Both the position numbers and the translations under genes were made by a program. The notes under the pieces were generated by a model. The model was not told the origin of the DNA. It saw only the letters and a program-made list of their open reading frames with translations, and did no database searches. Of a stretch of 64,000 nt of DNA, positions 21,001-35,600 are shown piece after piece (the stretch's first letter is position 1; each line of letters begins with the position of its first letter). Location: NCBI GenBank assembly GCA_963170055.1, contig CAUJGJ010000195.1, positions 5,001-69,000 of the forward strand, written 5' to 3'. The DNA comes from Halisarca cf. caerulea. Its lineage: Eukaryota > Porifera > Demospongiae > Chondrillida > Halisarcidae.

Positions 21001-24000
21001 CGAACACTACACAAATACGCCCACAGCACTTCAGAAAGGTCATGTGTGTCCACTGGGAATGAGCGTGGTGCTAGTGAAAATATTGGTATTAGCACCAGCA
21101 TATCCAGCACTACACAAATACGCCCACAGCACATCAGAAACTTCATGTGTGTCCACTGGGAATGTGCGTGGTGCTAGTGTCAAATATTGGTATTAGCACC
21201 AGCATATCCAACACTACACAAATACGCCCACAGCACTTCAGAAAGGTCATGTGTGTCCACTGGGAATGTGCGTGGTGCTAGTGCCAAATATTGGTATTAG
21301 CACCAGCATATCCAACACTACACAAATACGCCCACAGCACTTCAGAAAGGTCATGTGTGTCCACTGGGATTTTGCGTGGTGCTAGTGCCAAATATTGGTA
21401 TTAGCACCAGCATATCCAACACTACACAAATACGCCCACAGCACTTCAGAAAGGTCATGTTTGTCCCCTGGGAATGTGCGTGGTGCTAGTGCCAAATATT
21501 GGTATTAGCACCAGCATATCCAACACTACAAAAATACGCCCACAGCACTTCAGTAAGGTCATGTGTGTCCACTGGGAATGTGCGTGGTTCTAGTGCCAAA
21601 TATTGGTATTAGCACCAGTATATCCAGCACTACACAAATACGCCCACAGCACATCAGAAACTTCATGTGTGTCCACTGGGAATGTGCGTGGTGCTAGTGT
21701 CAAATATTGGTATTAGCACCAGCATATCCAACACTACACAAATACGCCCACAGCACTTCAGAAAGGTCATGTGTGTCCACTGGGAATGTGCGTGGTGCTA
21801 GTGCCAAATATTGGTATTAGCACCAGCATATCCAACACTACACAAATACGCCCACAGCACTTCAGAAAGGTCATGTGTGTCCACTGGGATTTTGCGTGGT
21901 GCTAGTGCCAAATATTGGTATTAGCACCAGCATATCCAACACTACACAAATACGCCCACAGCACTTCAGAAAGGTCATGTTTGTCCCCTGGGAATGTGCG
22001 TGGTGCTAGCGCCAAATATTGGTATTAGCACCAGCATATCCAACACTACAAAAATACGCCCACAGCACTTCAGTAAGGTCATGTGTGTCCACTGGGAATG
22101 TGCGTGGTTCTAGTGCCAAATATTGGTATTAGCACCAGCATATCCAGCACTACACAAATACGCCCACAGCACTTCAGAAAGGTCATGTGTGTCCACTGGG
22201 AATGTGCGTGGTTCTATTGCCAAATATTGGTATTAGCACCAGCATATCCAACACTACACAAATACGCCCACATTAGTTAAGAAACTTCATGTGTGTTTAC
22301 TGGGAATGAGCGTGGTGCTAGTGTCAAATATTGGTATTAGCACCAGCATATCCAACACTACACAAATACGCCCACATCACTTCAGAAAGGTCATGTGTGT
22401 CCACTGGGAATGTGCGTGGTGCTAGTGCCAAATATTGGTATTAGCACCAGCATATCGAACACTACACAAATACGCCCACAGCACTTCAGAAAGGTCATGT
22501 GTGTCCACTGGGAATGAGCGTGGTGCTAGTGAAAATATTGGTATTAGCACCAGCATATCCAGCACTACACAAATACGCCCACAGCACATCAGAAACTTCA
22601 TGTGTGTCCACTGGGAATGTGCGTGGTGCTAGTGTCAAATATTGGTATTAGCACCAGCATATCCAACACTACACAAATACGCCCACAGCACTTCAGAAAG
22701 GTCATGTTTGTCCCCTGGGAATGTGCGTGGTGCTAGTGCCAAATATTGGTATTAGCACCAGCATATCCAACACTACAAAAATACGCCCACAGCACTTCAG
22801 TAAGGTCATGTGTGTCCACTGGGAATGTGCGTGGTTCTAGTGCCAAATATTGGTATTAGCACCAGCATATCCAGCACTACACAAATACGCCCACTTTACT
22901 TCAGAAAGGTCATGTGTGTCCACTGGGAATGAGCGTGGTGCTAGTGAAAATATTGGTATTAGCACCAGCATATCCAGCACTACACAAATACGCCCACAGC
23001 ACATCAGAAACTTCATGTGTGTCCACTGGGAATGTGCGTGGTGCTAGTGTCAAATGTTGGTATTAGCACCAGCATATCCAACACTACACAAATACGCCCA
23101 CAGCACTTCAGAAAGGTCATGTGTGTCCACTGGAAATGTGCGTGGTGCTAGTGCCAAATATTGGTATTAGCACCAGCATATCCATCACTACACAAATACG
23201 CCCACAGCACTTCAGTAAGGTCATGTGTGTCCACTGGGAATGTGCGTGGTTCTAGTGCCAAATATTGGTATTAGCACCAGCATATCCAGCACTACACAAA
23301 TACGCCCACAGCACTTCAGAAAGGTCATGTGTGTCCACTGGGAATGAGCGTGGTGCTAGTGAAAATATTGGTATTAGCACCAGCATATCCAGCACTACAC
23401 AAATACGCCTACAGCACATCAGAAACTTCATGTGTGTCCACTGGGAATGTGCGTGGTGCTAGTGTCAAATATTGGTATTAGCACCAGCATATCCAACACT
23501 ACACAAATACGCCCACAGCACTTCAGAAAGGTCATGTGTGTCCACTGGGAATGTGCGTGGTGCTAGTGCCAAATATTGGTATTAGCACCAGCATATCCAA
23601 CACTACACAAATACGCCCACAGCACTTCAGAAAGGTCATGTGTGTCCACTGGGAATGTGCGTGGTGCTAGTGCCAAATATTGGTATTAGCACCAGCATAT
23701 CCAACACTACACAAATACGCCCACAGCACTTCAGAAAGGTCATGTGTGTCCACTGGGAATGTGCGTGGTGCTAGTGCCAAATATTGGTATTAGCACCAGC
23801 ATATCCAACACTACACAAATACGCCCACAGCACTTCAGAAAGGTCATGTTTGTCCCCTGGGAATGTGCGTGGTGCTAGTGCCAAATATTGGTATTAGCAC
23901 CAGCATATCCAACACTACAAAAATACGGCCACAGCACTTCAGTAAGGTCATGTGTGTCCACTGGGAATGTGCGTGGTTCTAGTGCCAAATATTGGTATTA

Positions 24001-26222
24001 GCACCAGCATATCCAGCACTACACAAATACGCCCACAGCACTTCAGAAAGGTCATGTGTGTCCACTGGGAATGAGCGTGGTGCTAGTGCAAAATATTGGT
24101 ATTAGCACCAGCATATCCAGCACTACACAAATACGCCCACAGCACTTCAGAAACTTCATGTGTGTCCACTGGGAATGTGCGTGGTGCTAGTGTCAAATAT
24201 TGGTATTAGCACCAGCATATCCAACACTACACAAATACGCCCACAGCACTTCAGAAAGGTCATGTGTGTCCACTGGGAATGTGCGTGGTGCTAGTGCCAA
24301 ATATTGGTATTAGCACCAGCATATCCAACACTATACAAATAGGCCCACAGCACTTCAGAAAGGTCATGTGTGTCCACTGGGATTTTGCGTGGTGCTAGTG
24401 CCAAATATTGGTATTAGCACAAGCATATCCAACACTACACAAATACGCCCAAAGCACTTCAGAAAGGTCATGTGTGTCCACTGGGAATGTGCGTGGTGCT
24501 AGTGCCAAATATTGGTATTAGCACCAGCATATCCAACACTACACAAATACGCCCACAGCACTTCAGAAAGGTAATGTTTGTCCCCTGGGAATGTGCGTGG
24601 TGCTAGTGCCAAATATTGGTATTAGCACCAGCATATCCAACACTACAAAAATACGCCCACAGCACTTCAGTAAGGTCATGTGTGTCCACTGGGAATGTGC
24701 GTGGTTCTAGTGCCAAATATTGGTATTAGCACCAGCATATCCAAAACTACACAAATACGCCCACAGCACATCAGAAACTTCATGTGTGTCCACTGGGAAT
24801 GTGCGTGGTGCTAGTGTCAAATATTGGTATTAGCACCAGCATATCCAACACTACACAAATACGCCCACAGCACTTCAGAAAGGTCATGTGTGTCCACTGG
24901 GAATGTGCGTGGTGCTAGTGCCAAATATTGGTATTAGCACCAGCATATCCAACACTACACAAATACGCCCACAGCACTTCAGAAAGGTCATGTGTGTCCA
25001 CTGGGATTTTGCGTGGTGCTAGTGCCAAATATTGGTATTAGCACCAGCATATCCAACACTACACAAATACGCCCACAGCACTTCAGAAAGGTCATGTTTG
25101 TCCCCTGGGAATGTGCGTGGTGCTAGTGCCAAATATTGGTATTAGCACCAGCATATCCAACACTACAAAAATACGCCCACAGCACTTCAGTAAGGTCATG
25201 TGTGTCCACTGGGAATGTGCGTGGTTCTAGTGCCAAATATTGGTATTAGCACCAGCATATCCAGCACTACACAAATACGCCCACAGCACTTCAGAAAGGT
25301 CATGTGTGTCCACTGGGAATGTGCGTGGTTCTATTGCCAAATATTGGTATTAGCACCAGCATATCCAACACTACACAAATACGCCCACATTAGTTAAGAA
25401 ACTTCATGTGTGTTTACTGGGAATGAGCGTGGTGCTAGTGTCAAATATTGGTATTAGCACCAGCATATCCAACACTACACAAATACGCCCACATCACTTC
25501 AGAAAGGTCATGTGTGTCCACTGGGAATGTGCGTGGTGCTAGTGCCAAATATTGGTATTAGCACCAGCATATCGAACACTACACAAATACGCCCACAGCA
25601 CTTCAGAAAGGTCATGTGTGTCCACTGGGAATGAGCGTGGTGCTAGTGAAAATATTGGTATTAGCACCAGCATATCCAGCACTACACAAATACGCCCACA
25701 GCACATCAGAAACTTCATGTGTGTCCACTGGGAATGTGCGTGGTGCTAGTGTCAAATATTGGTATTAGCACCAGCATATCCAACACTACACAAATACGCC
25801 CACAGCACTTCAGAAAGGTCATGTGTGTCCACTGGGAATGTGCGTGGTGCTAGTGCCAAATATTGGTATTAGCACCAGCATATCCAACACTACACAAATA
25901 CGCCCACAGCACTTCAGAAAGGTCATGTGTGTCCACTGGGATTTTGCGTGGTGCTAGTGCCAAATATTGGTATTAGCACCAGCATATCCAACACTACACA
26001 AATACGCCCACAGCACTTCAGAAAGGTCATGTTTGTCCCCTGGGAATGTGCGTGGTGCTAGTGCCAAATATTGGTATTAGCACCAGCATATCCAACACTA
26101 CAAAAATACGCCCACAGCACTTCAGTAAGGTCATGTGTGTCCACTGGGAATGTGCGTGGTTCTAGTGCCAAATATTGGTATTAGCACCAGTATATCCAGC
26201 ACTACACAAATACGCCCACAGC
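18080..26222 (+). repeat. Higher-order repeat of 4,572 bp (44 monomers), about 1.8 copies
   Basis: 18080-22650 recurs at 22652-26222 with an offset of 4,572 bp. Markers are CCCACTTTACTTCAG (18319, 22891), CATATCGAACACTAC and GGGAATGAGCGTGG. Differences are few (for example AACTAC against GCACTAC near 24750). The second copy is cut at about 26222 and followed by a different monomer order. A 1,455-bp duplication is nested inside. Confidence 0.88.
19930..22705 (+). repeat. Nested 1,455-bp (14-monomer) duplication
   Basis: 19930-21250 and 21385-22705 match at an offset of 1,455 bp, sharing ATTAGTTAAGAAACTTCATG with GTGTTTACTGGG (20817, 22272) and the ATCGAACACTAC variant (20999, 22454). It lies within the 4,572-bp unit, so the array is hierarchical. 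Confidence 0.85.
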
Positions 26223-26349
26223 ACTTCAGAAAGGTCATGTGTGTCCACTGGGATTTTGCGTGGTGCTAGTGCCAAATATTGGTATTAGCACCAGCATATC
26301 CAACACTACACAAATACGCCCACAGCACTTCAGAAAGGTCATGTGTGTC

Positions 26350-29300
26350 CACTGGGATTTTGCGTGGTGCTAGTGCCAAATATTGGTATTAGCACCAGCA
26401 TATCCAACACTACACAAATACGCCCAAAGAACTTCAGAAAGGTCATGTGTGTCCACTGGGAATGTGCGTGGTGCTAGTGCCAAATATTGGTATTAGCACC
26501 AGCATATCCAACACTACACAAATACGCCCACAGCACTTCAGAAAGGTCATGTGTGTCCACTGGGAATGTGCGTGGTGCTAGTGCCAAATATTGGTATTAG
26601 CACCAGCATATCCAACATTACACAAATACGCCCACAGTTGTTAAGAAACTTCATGTGTGTTCACTGGGAATGTGCGTGGTGCTAGTGCCAAATATTGGTA
26701 TTAGCACCAGCATATCCAACACTACACAAATACGCCCACAGCACTTCAGAAAGGTCATGTGTGTCCACTGGGAATGTGCATGGTGCTAGTGCCAAATATT
26801 TTGGTATTAGCACCAGCATATCCAACATTACACAAATGCGCCCACAGCACTTCAGAAAGGACATGTGTGTTCACTGGGAATGTGCGTTTTGCTAGTGCCA
26901 AATATTGGTATTAGCACCAGCATATCCAACACTACACAAGTACGCCTACAGAATTTAAGAAACTTCATGTGTGTCCACTAGGAATGTACGTGGTGCTAGT
27001 GCCAAATGTTGGTATTAGCACGAGCATATCCAACGCTACAAAAGTACGCCCACAGTAGTTAAGAAACTTCATGTGTGTCCACTGGGAATGTGCGTGGTGC
27101 TAGTGCCAAATATTGGTATTAGCACCAGCATATCCAACATTACACAAATACGCCCAAAGTAGTTAAGAAACTTCATGTGTGTCCAATGGGAATGTGCGTG
27201 GTGCTAGTGCCAAATATTGGTATTAGCACCAGCATATCCAACACTACACAAATACGCCCTCAGCACTTCAGAAAGGACATGTATGTGCACTGGGAATGTG
27301 CGTGGTGCTAGTGCCAAATATTGGTATTAGCACCAGCATATCCAACACTACACAAGTACGCCCACAGAAGTTAAGAAACTTCATGTGTGTCCACTGGGAA
27401 TGTGCGTGGTGTTAGTGCCAAATATTGGTATTAGCACCAGCATATCCAACATTACACAAATACGCCCACAGTAGTTAAGAAACTTCATGTGTGTCCAATG
27501 GGAATGTGCGTGGTGCTAGTGCCAAATATTGGTATTAGCACCAGCATATCCAACACTACACAAATACGCCCACAGCACTTCAGAAAGGACATGTGTGTCC
27601 ACTGGGAATGTGCGTGGTGCTAGTGCCAAATATTGGTATTAGCACCAGCATATCCAATACTACACAAATACACCCACAGCACTTCAGAAAGGTCATATGT
27701 GTCCACTGGGAATGTGCGTGGTGCTAGTGCCAAATATTGGTATTAGCACCAGCATATCCAACGTTACACAAATACGCCCACAGTAGTTTAGAAACTTCAT
27801 GTGTGTCCTCTGGGAATGTGCGTGGTGCTAGTGTCAAATATTGGTATTAGCACCAGCATATCCAACACTACACAAATACGCCCACAGCACTTCAGAAAGG
27901 TCATGTGTGTCCACTGGGAATGTGCGTGGTGCTAGTGCCAAATATTGGTATTAGCACCAGCATATCCAACACTACACAAATACGCCCACAGCACTTCAGA
28001 AAGGTCATGTGTGTCCACTGGGATTTTGCGTGGTGCTAGTGCCAAATATTGGTATTAGCACCAGCATATCCAACACTACACAAATACGCCCACAGCACTT
28101 CAGAAAGGTCATGTTTGTCCCCTGGGAATGTGCGTGGTGCTAGTGCCAAATATTGGTATTAGCACCAGCATATCCAACACTACAAAAATACGCCCACAGC
28201 ACTTCAGTAAGGTTATGTGTGTCCACTGGGAATGTGCGTGGTTCTAGTGCCAAATATTGGTATTAGCACCAGCATATCCAGCACTACACAAATACGCCCA
28301 CAGCACTTCAGAAAGGTCATGTGTGTCCACTGGGAATGAGCGTGGTGCTAGTGCAAAATATTGGTATTAGCACCAGCATATCCAGCACTACACAAATACG
28401 CCCACAGCACATCAGAAACTTCATGTGTGTCCACTGGGAATGTGCGTGGTGCTAGTGTCAAATATTGGTATTAGCACCAGCATATCCAACACTACACAAA
28501 TACGCCCACATCACTTCAGAAAGGTCATGTGTGTCCACTGGGAATGTGCGTGGTGCTAGTGCCAAATATTGGTATTAGCACCAGCATATCGAACACTACA
28601 CAAATACGCCCACAGCACTTCAGAAAGGTCATGTGTGTCCACTGGGATTTTGCGTGGTGCTAGTGCCAAATATTGGTATTAGCACCAGCATATCCAACAC
28701 TACACAAATACGCCCAAAGCACTTCAGAAAGGTCATGTGTGTCCACTAGGAATGTGCGTGGTTCTAGTGCCAAATATTGGTATTAGCACCAGCATATCCA
28801 GCACTACACAAATACGCCCACAGCACTTCAGAAAGGTCATGTGTGTCCACTGGGAATGAGCGTGGTGCTAGTGCAAAATATTGGTATTAGCACCAGCATA
28901 TCCAGCACTACACAAATACGCCCACAGCACATCAGAAACTTCATGTGTGTCCACTGGGAATGTGCGTGGTGCTAGTGTCAAATATTGGTATTAGCACCAG
29001 CATATCCAACACTACACAAATACGCCCACATCACTTCAGAAAGGTCATGTGTGTCCACTGGGAATGTGCGTGGTGCTAGTGCCAAATATTGGTATTAGCA
29101 CCAGCATATCGAACACTACACAAATACGTCCACAGCACTTCAGAAAGGTCATGTGTGTCCACTGGGATTTTGCGTGGTGCTAGTGCCAAATATTGGTATT
29201 AGCACCAGCATATCCAAAACTACACAAATACGCCCAAAGCACTTCAGAAAGGTCATGTGTGTCCACTGGGAATGTTCGTGGTGCTAGTGCCAAATATTGG

Positions 29301-30665
29301 TATTAGCACCAGCATATCCAACACTACACAAATACGCCCACAGCACTTCAGAAAGGTCATGTGTGTCCACTGGGAATGTGCGTGGTGCTAGTGCCAAATA
29401 TTGGTATTAGCACCAGCATATCCAACACTACACAAATACGCCCACAGCACTTCAGAAAGGTCATGTGTGTCCACTGGGAATGTGCATGGTGCTAGTGCCA
29501 AATATTTTGGTATTAGCACCAGCATATCCAACATTACACAAATGCGCCCACAGCACTTCAGAAAGGACATGTGTGTTCACTGGGAATGTGCGTGGTGCTA
29601 GTGCCAAATATTGGTATTAGCACCAGCATATCCAACACTACACAAGTACGCCTACAGAAGTTAAGAAACTTCATGTGTGTCCACTGGGAATGTACGTGGT
29701 GCTAGTGCCAAATGTTGGTATTAGCACGAGCATATCCAACACTACACAAGTACGCCCACAGTAGTTAAGAAACTTCATGTGTGTCCACTGGGAATGTGCG
29801 TGGTGTTAGTGCCAAATATTGGTATTAGCACCAGCATATCCAACATTACACAAATACGCCCAAAGTAGTTAAGAAACTTCATGTGTGTCCAATGGGAATG
29901 TGCGTGGTGCTAGTGCCAAATATTGGTATTAGCACCAGCATATCCAACACTACACAAATACGCCCTCAGCACTTCAGAAAGGACATGTGTGTTCACTGGG
30001 AATGTGCGTGGTGCTAGTGCCAAATATTGGTATTAGCACCAGCATATCCAACACTACACAAGTACGCCCACAGAAGTTAAGAAACTTCATGTGTGTCCAC
30101 TGGGAATGTGCGTGGTGCTAGTGCCAAATTTTGGTATTAGCACCAGCATATCCAACATTACACAAATACGCCCACAGTAGTTAAGAAACTTCATGTGTGT
30201 CCAATGGGAATGTGCGTGGTGCTAGTGCCAAATATTGGTATTAGCACCAGCATATCCAACACTACACAAATACGCCCACAGCACTTCAGAAAGGACATGT
30301 GTGTCCACTGGGAATGTGCGTGGTGCTAGTGCCAAATATTCGTATTAGCACCAGCATATCCAATACTACACAAATACACCCACAGCACTTCAGAAAGGTC
30401 ATATGTGTCCACTGGGAATGTGCGTGGTGCTAGTGCCAAATATTGGTATTAGCACCAGCATATCCAACGTTACACAAATACGCCCACAGTAGTTTAGAAA
30501 CTTCATGTGTGTCCTCTGGGAATGTGCGTGGTGCTAGTGTCAAATATTGGTATTAGCACCAGCATATCCAACACTACACAAATACGCCCTCAGCACTTCA
30601 GAAAGGTCATGTGTGTCCACTGGGAATGTACGTGGTGCTAGTGCCAAATATTGGTATTAGCACCA
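26350..30665 (+). repeat. Pair of about 1.5-1.6-kb blocks 2,706-2,810 bp apart
   Basis: 26350-27960 and 29160-30665 share CAATACTACACAAATACACCC followed by GGTCATATGTG, and TAGTTTAGAAACTTC with GTCCTCTGGG. The offset is 2,810 at the left and 2,706 further right, because the second block lacks one monomer (that with CAGTTGTTAAG, 26636). The stretch between them (27960-29160) belongs to the 18-26 kb family and holds a 520-bp duplication. Confidence 0.8.
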
Positions 30666-32699
30666 GCATATCCAACATTACACAAATACGCCCACAGTAG
30701 TTAAGAAACTTCATGTGTGTCCACTGGGAATGTGCGTGGTGCTAGTGCCAAATATTGGTATTAGCACCAGCATATCCAACACTACACAAATACGCCCACA
30801 GATTTTCAGAAACTTCATGTGTGTCCACTGGGAATGTGCGTGGTGCTAGTGCCAAATATTGGTATTAGTACCAGCATATCCAACATTACACAAATACGCC
30901 CACAGTAGTTAAGTAACTTCATGTGTGTTCACTGGGAATATGCGTGGTGCTAGTGCCAAATATTGGTATTAGCACCAGCATATCCAACACTACACAAATA
31001 CGCCCACAGTAGTTAAGAAACTTCATGTGTGTCCAATGGGAATGTGCGTGGTAATAGTGCCAAATATTGGTATTAGCACCAGCATATCCAACACTACACA
31101 AATACGCCCACAGCACTTCAGAAAAGACATGTGTGTCCACTGGGAATGTGCGTGGTGCTAGTGCCAAATATTCGTATTAGCACCAGCATATCCAACACTA
31201 CACAAATACGCCCACAGCACTTCAGAAAGGTCATGTGTGTCCACTGGGAATGTGCGTGGTGCTAGTGAAAAATATTGGTATTAGCACCAGCATATCCAAC
31301 ACTACACAAATACGCCCACAGCACTTCAGAAAGGTCATGTGTGTCCACTGGGAATGTGCGTGGTGCTAGTGCCAAATATTGGTGTTAGCACCAGCATATC
31401 CAACATTACACAAATACGCCCACAGTAGTTAAGAAACTTCAAGTGTGTTCACTGGGAATGTGCGTGGTGCTAGTGCCAAATATTGGTATTAGCACCAGCA
31501 TATCCAACACTACACAAATACGCCCACAGTACTTCAGAAACTTCATGTGTGTCCACTGGGAATGTGCGTGGTGCTAGTGCCAAATATTGGTATTAGCACC
31601 AGCATATCCAACACTACACAAATACGCCCACAGCACTTCAGAAAGGACATGTGTGTCCACTGGGAATGTGCGTGGTGCTAGTGCCATATATTTGTATAAG
31701 CACCAGCATTTCCAACACTACACAAATACGCCCACACCACTTCAGAAAGGTCATGTGTGTCCACTGGGAAAGTGTGTGGTGCTAGTGCCAAATATTGGTA
31801 TTAGCACCAGCACATCCAACACTACACAAATACGCCCACAGTACTTCAGAAACTTCATGTGTGTCCACTGGGAATGTGCGTGGTGCTAGTGCCAAATATT
31901 GGTATTAGCACCAGCATATCCAACACTACACAAATACGCCCACAGCACTTCAGTATGGTCATGTGTGTCCACTGGGAATGTGCGTGGTGCTAGTGCCAAA
32001 TATTTGTATTAGCACCAGCATATCCAATACTACACAAATACGCCCACAGCACTTCAGAAAGGTCATGTGTGTCCACTGGGAATGTGCGTGGTGCTAGTGC
32101 CAAATATTGGTATTAGCACCAGCTTATCCAACATTACACAAATACGCCCACAGTAGTTAAGAAACTTCATGTGTTTCCACAAAGAATGTGCGTGGTGCTA
32201 GTGCCAAATATTGGTATTAGCACCAGCATATCCAACACTACACAAATACTCTCACAGCACTTTAGAAAGGTCATGTGTGTCCACTGGGAATGTGCGTGGT
32301 GCTAGTGCCAAATATTGGTATTAGCACCAGCATATCCAACACTACACAAATACGCCCACAGCACTTCAGAAAGGTCATGTGTGTCCACTGGGAATGTGCG
32401 TGGTGCTAGTGCCAAATATTGGTATTAGCACCAGCATATCCAACACTACACAAATACGCCCACAGCACTTCAGAAAGGTCATGTGTGTCCACTGGGAATG
32501 TGCGTGGTGCTAGTGCCAAATATTGGTATTAGCACCAGCATATCCAACATTACACAAATACGCCCACAGTAGTTAAGAAACTTCATGTGTGTCCACTGGG
32601 AATGTGCGTGGTGCTAGTGCCAAATATTGGTATTAGCACCAGCATATCCAACACTACACAAATACGCCCACAGTACTTCAGAAACTTCATGTGTGTCCA

Positions 32700-35600
32700 C
32701 TGGGAATGTGCGTGGTGCTAGTGCCAAATATTGGAATTTGCACCAGCATATCCAACATTACACAAATACGCCCACAGTAGTTAACAAACTTCATGTGTGT
32801 TCACTGGGAATGGGCGTGGTGCTAGTGCCAAATATTGGTATTAGCACCAGCATATCCAACACTACACAAATACGCCCAAAGCACTTCAGAAAGGTCATGT
32901 GTGTCCACTGGGAATGTGCGTGGTACTAGTGCCAAATATTGGTATTAGCACCAGCATATCCAACACTACACAAATACGCCCACAGCACTTCAGAAAGGTC
33001 ATGTTTGTCCCCTGGGAATGTGCGTGGTGCTAGTGCCAAATATTGGTATTAGCACTAGCATATCCAACACTACAAAAATACGCCCTCAGCACTTCAGTAA
33101 GGTCATGTGTGTCCACTGGGAATGTGCGTGGTTCTAGTGCCAAATATTGGTATTAGCACCAGCATATCCAGCACTACACAAACACGCCCACAGCACATCA
33201 GAAACTTCATGTGTGTCCACTAGGAATGTGCGTGGTGCTAGTGTCAAATATTGGTATTAGCACCAGCATATCCAACACTACACAAATACGCCCACAGCAC
33301 TTCAGAAAGGTCATGTGTGTCCACTGGGAATGTGCGTGGTGCTAGTGCCAAATATTGGTATTAGCACCAGCATATCCAACACTACACAAATACGCCCACA
33401 GCACTTCAGAAAGGTCATGTGTGTCCACTGGGATTTTGCGTGGTGCTAGTGCCAAATATTGGTATTAGCACCAGCATATCCAACACTACACAAATACGCC
33501 CACAGCACTTCAGAAAGGTCATGTGTGTCCACTGGGAATGTGCGTGGTGCTAGTGCCAAATATTGGTATTAGCACCAGCATATCCAACACTACACAAATA
33601 CGCCCACAGCACTTCAGAAAGGTCATGTGTGTCCACTGGGAATGTGCGTGGTGCTAGTGCCAAATATTGGTATTAGCACCAGCATATCCAACATTACACA
33701 AATACGCCCACAGTAGTTAAGAAACTTCATGTGTGTTCACTGGGAATGTGCGTGGTGCTAGTGCCAAATATTGGTATTAGCACCAGCATATCCAACACTA
33801 CACAAATACGCCCACAGCACTTCAGAAAGGTCATGTGTGTCCACTGGGAATGTGCGTGGTGCTAGTGCCAAATATTGGTATTAGCACCAGCATATCCAAC
33901 ATTACACAAATACGCCCACAGTAGTTAACAAACTTCATGTGTGTTCACTGGGAATGGGCGTGGTGCTAGTGCCAAATATTGGTATTAGCACCAGCATATC
34001 CAACACTACACAAATACGCCCAAAGCACTTCAGAAAGGTCATGTGTGTCCACTGGGAATGTGCGTGGTGCTAGTGCCAAATATTGGTATTAGCACCAGCA
34101 TATCCAACACTACACAAATACGCCCACAGCACTTAAGAAAGGTCATGTTTGTCCCCTGGGAATGTGCGTGGTGCTAGTGCCAAATATTGGTATTAGCACT
34201 AGCATATCCAACACTACAAAAATACGCCCTCAGCACTTCAGTAAGGTCATGTGTGTCCACTGGGAATGTGCGTGGTTCTAGTGCCAAATATTGGTATTAG
34301 CACCAGCATATCCAGCACTACACAAACACGCCCACAGCACATCAGAAACTTCATGTGTGTCCACTAGGAATGTGCGTGGTGCTAGTGTCAAATATTGGTA
34401 TTAGCACCAGCATATCCAACACTACACAAATACGCCCACAGCACTTCAGAAAGGTCATGTGTGTCCACTGGGAATGTGCGTGGTGCTAGTGCCAAATATT
34501 GGTATTAGCACCAGCATATCCAACACTACACAAATACGCCCACAGCACTTCAGAAAGGTCATGTGTGTCCACTAGGATTTTGCGTGGTGCTAGTGCCAAA
34601 TATTGGTATTAGCACCAGCATATCCAACACTACACAAATACGCCCACAGCACTTCAGAAAGGTCATGTGTGTCCACTGGGAATGTGCGTGGTGCTAGTGC
34701 CAAATATTGGTATTAGCACCAGCATATCCAACACTACACAAATACGCCCACAGCACTTCAGAAAGGTCATGTGTGTCCACTGGGAATGTGCGTGGTGCTA
34801 GTGCCAAATATTGGTATTAGCACCAGCATATCCAACATTACACAAATACGCCCACAGTAGTTAAGAAACTTCATGTGTGTTCACTGGGAATGTGCGTGGT
34901 GCTAGTGCCAAATATTGGTATTAGCACCAGCATATCCAACACTACACAAATACGCCCACAGCACTTCAGAAAGGTCATGTGTGTCCACTGGGAATGTGCA
35001 TGGTGCTAGTGCCAAATATTTTGGTATTAGCACCAGCATATCCAAAATTACACAAATACGCCCACAGCACTTCAGAAAGGACATGTGTGTTCACTGGGAA
35101 TGTGCGTGGTGCTAGTGCCAAATATTGGTATTAGCACCAGCATATCCAACACTACACAAGTACGCCCACAGAAGTTAAGAAACTTCATGTGTGTCCAATG
35201 GGAATGTGCGTGGTGCTAGTGCCAAATATTGGTATTAGCACCAGCATATCCAACACTACACAAATACGCCCACAGCACTTCAGAAAGGACATGTGTGTCC
35301 ACTGGGAATGTGCGTGGTGCTAGTGCCAAATATTCGTATTAGCACCAGCATATCCAACACTACACAAATACGCCCACAGCACTTCAGAAAGGTCATATGT
35401 GTCCACTGGGAATGTGCGTTGTGCTAGTGCCAAATATTGGTATTAGCACCAGCATATCCAACATTACACAAATACGCCCACAGTAGTTTAGAAACTTCAT
35501 GTGTGTCCTCTGGGAATGTGCGTGGTGCTAGTGCCAAATATTGGTATTAGCACCAGCATATCCAACACTACACAAATACGCCCACAGCACTTCAGAAAGG

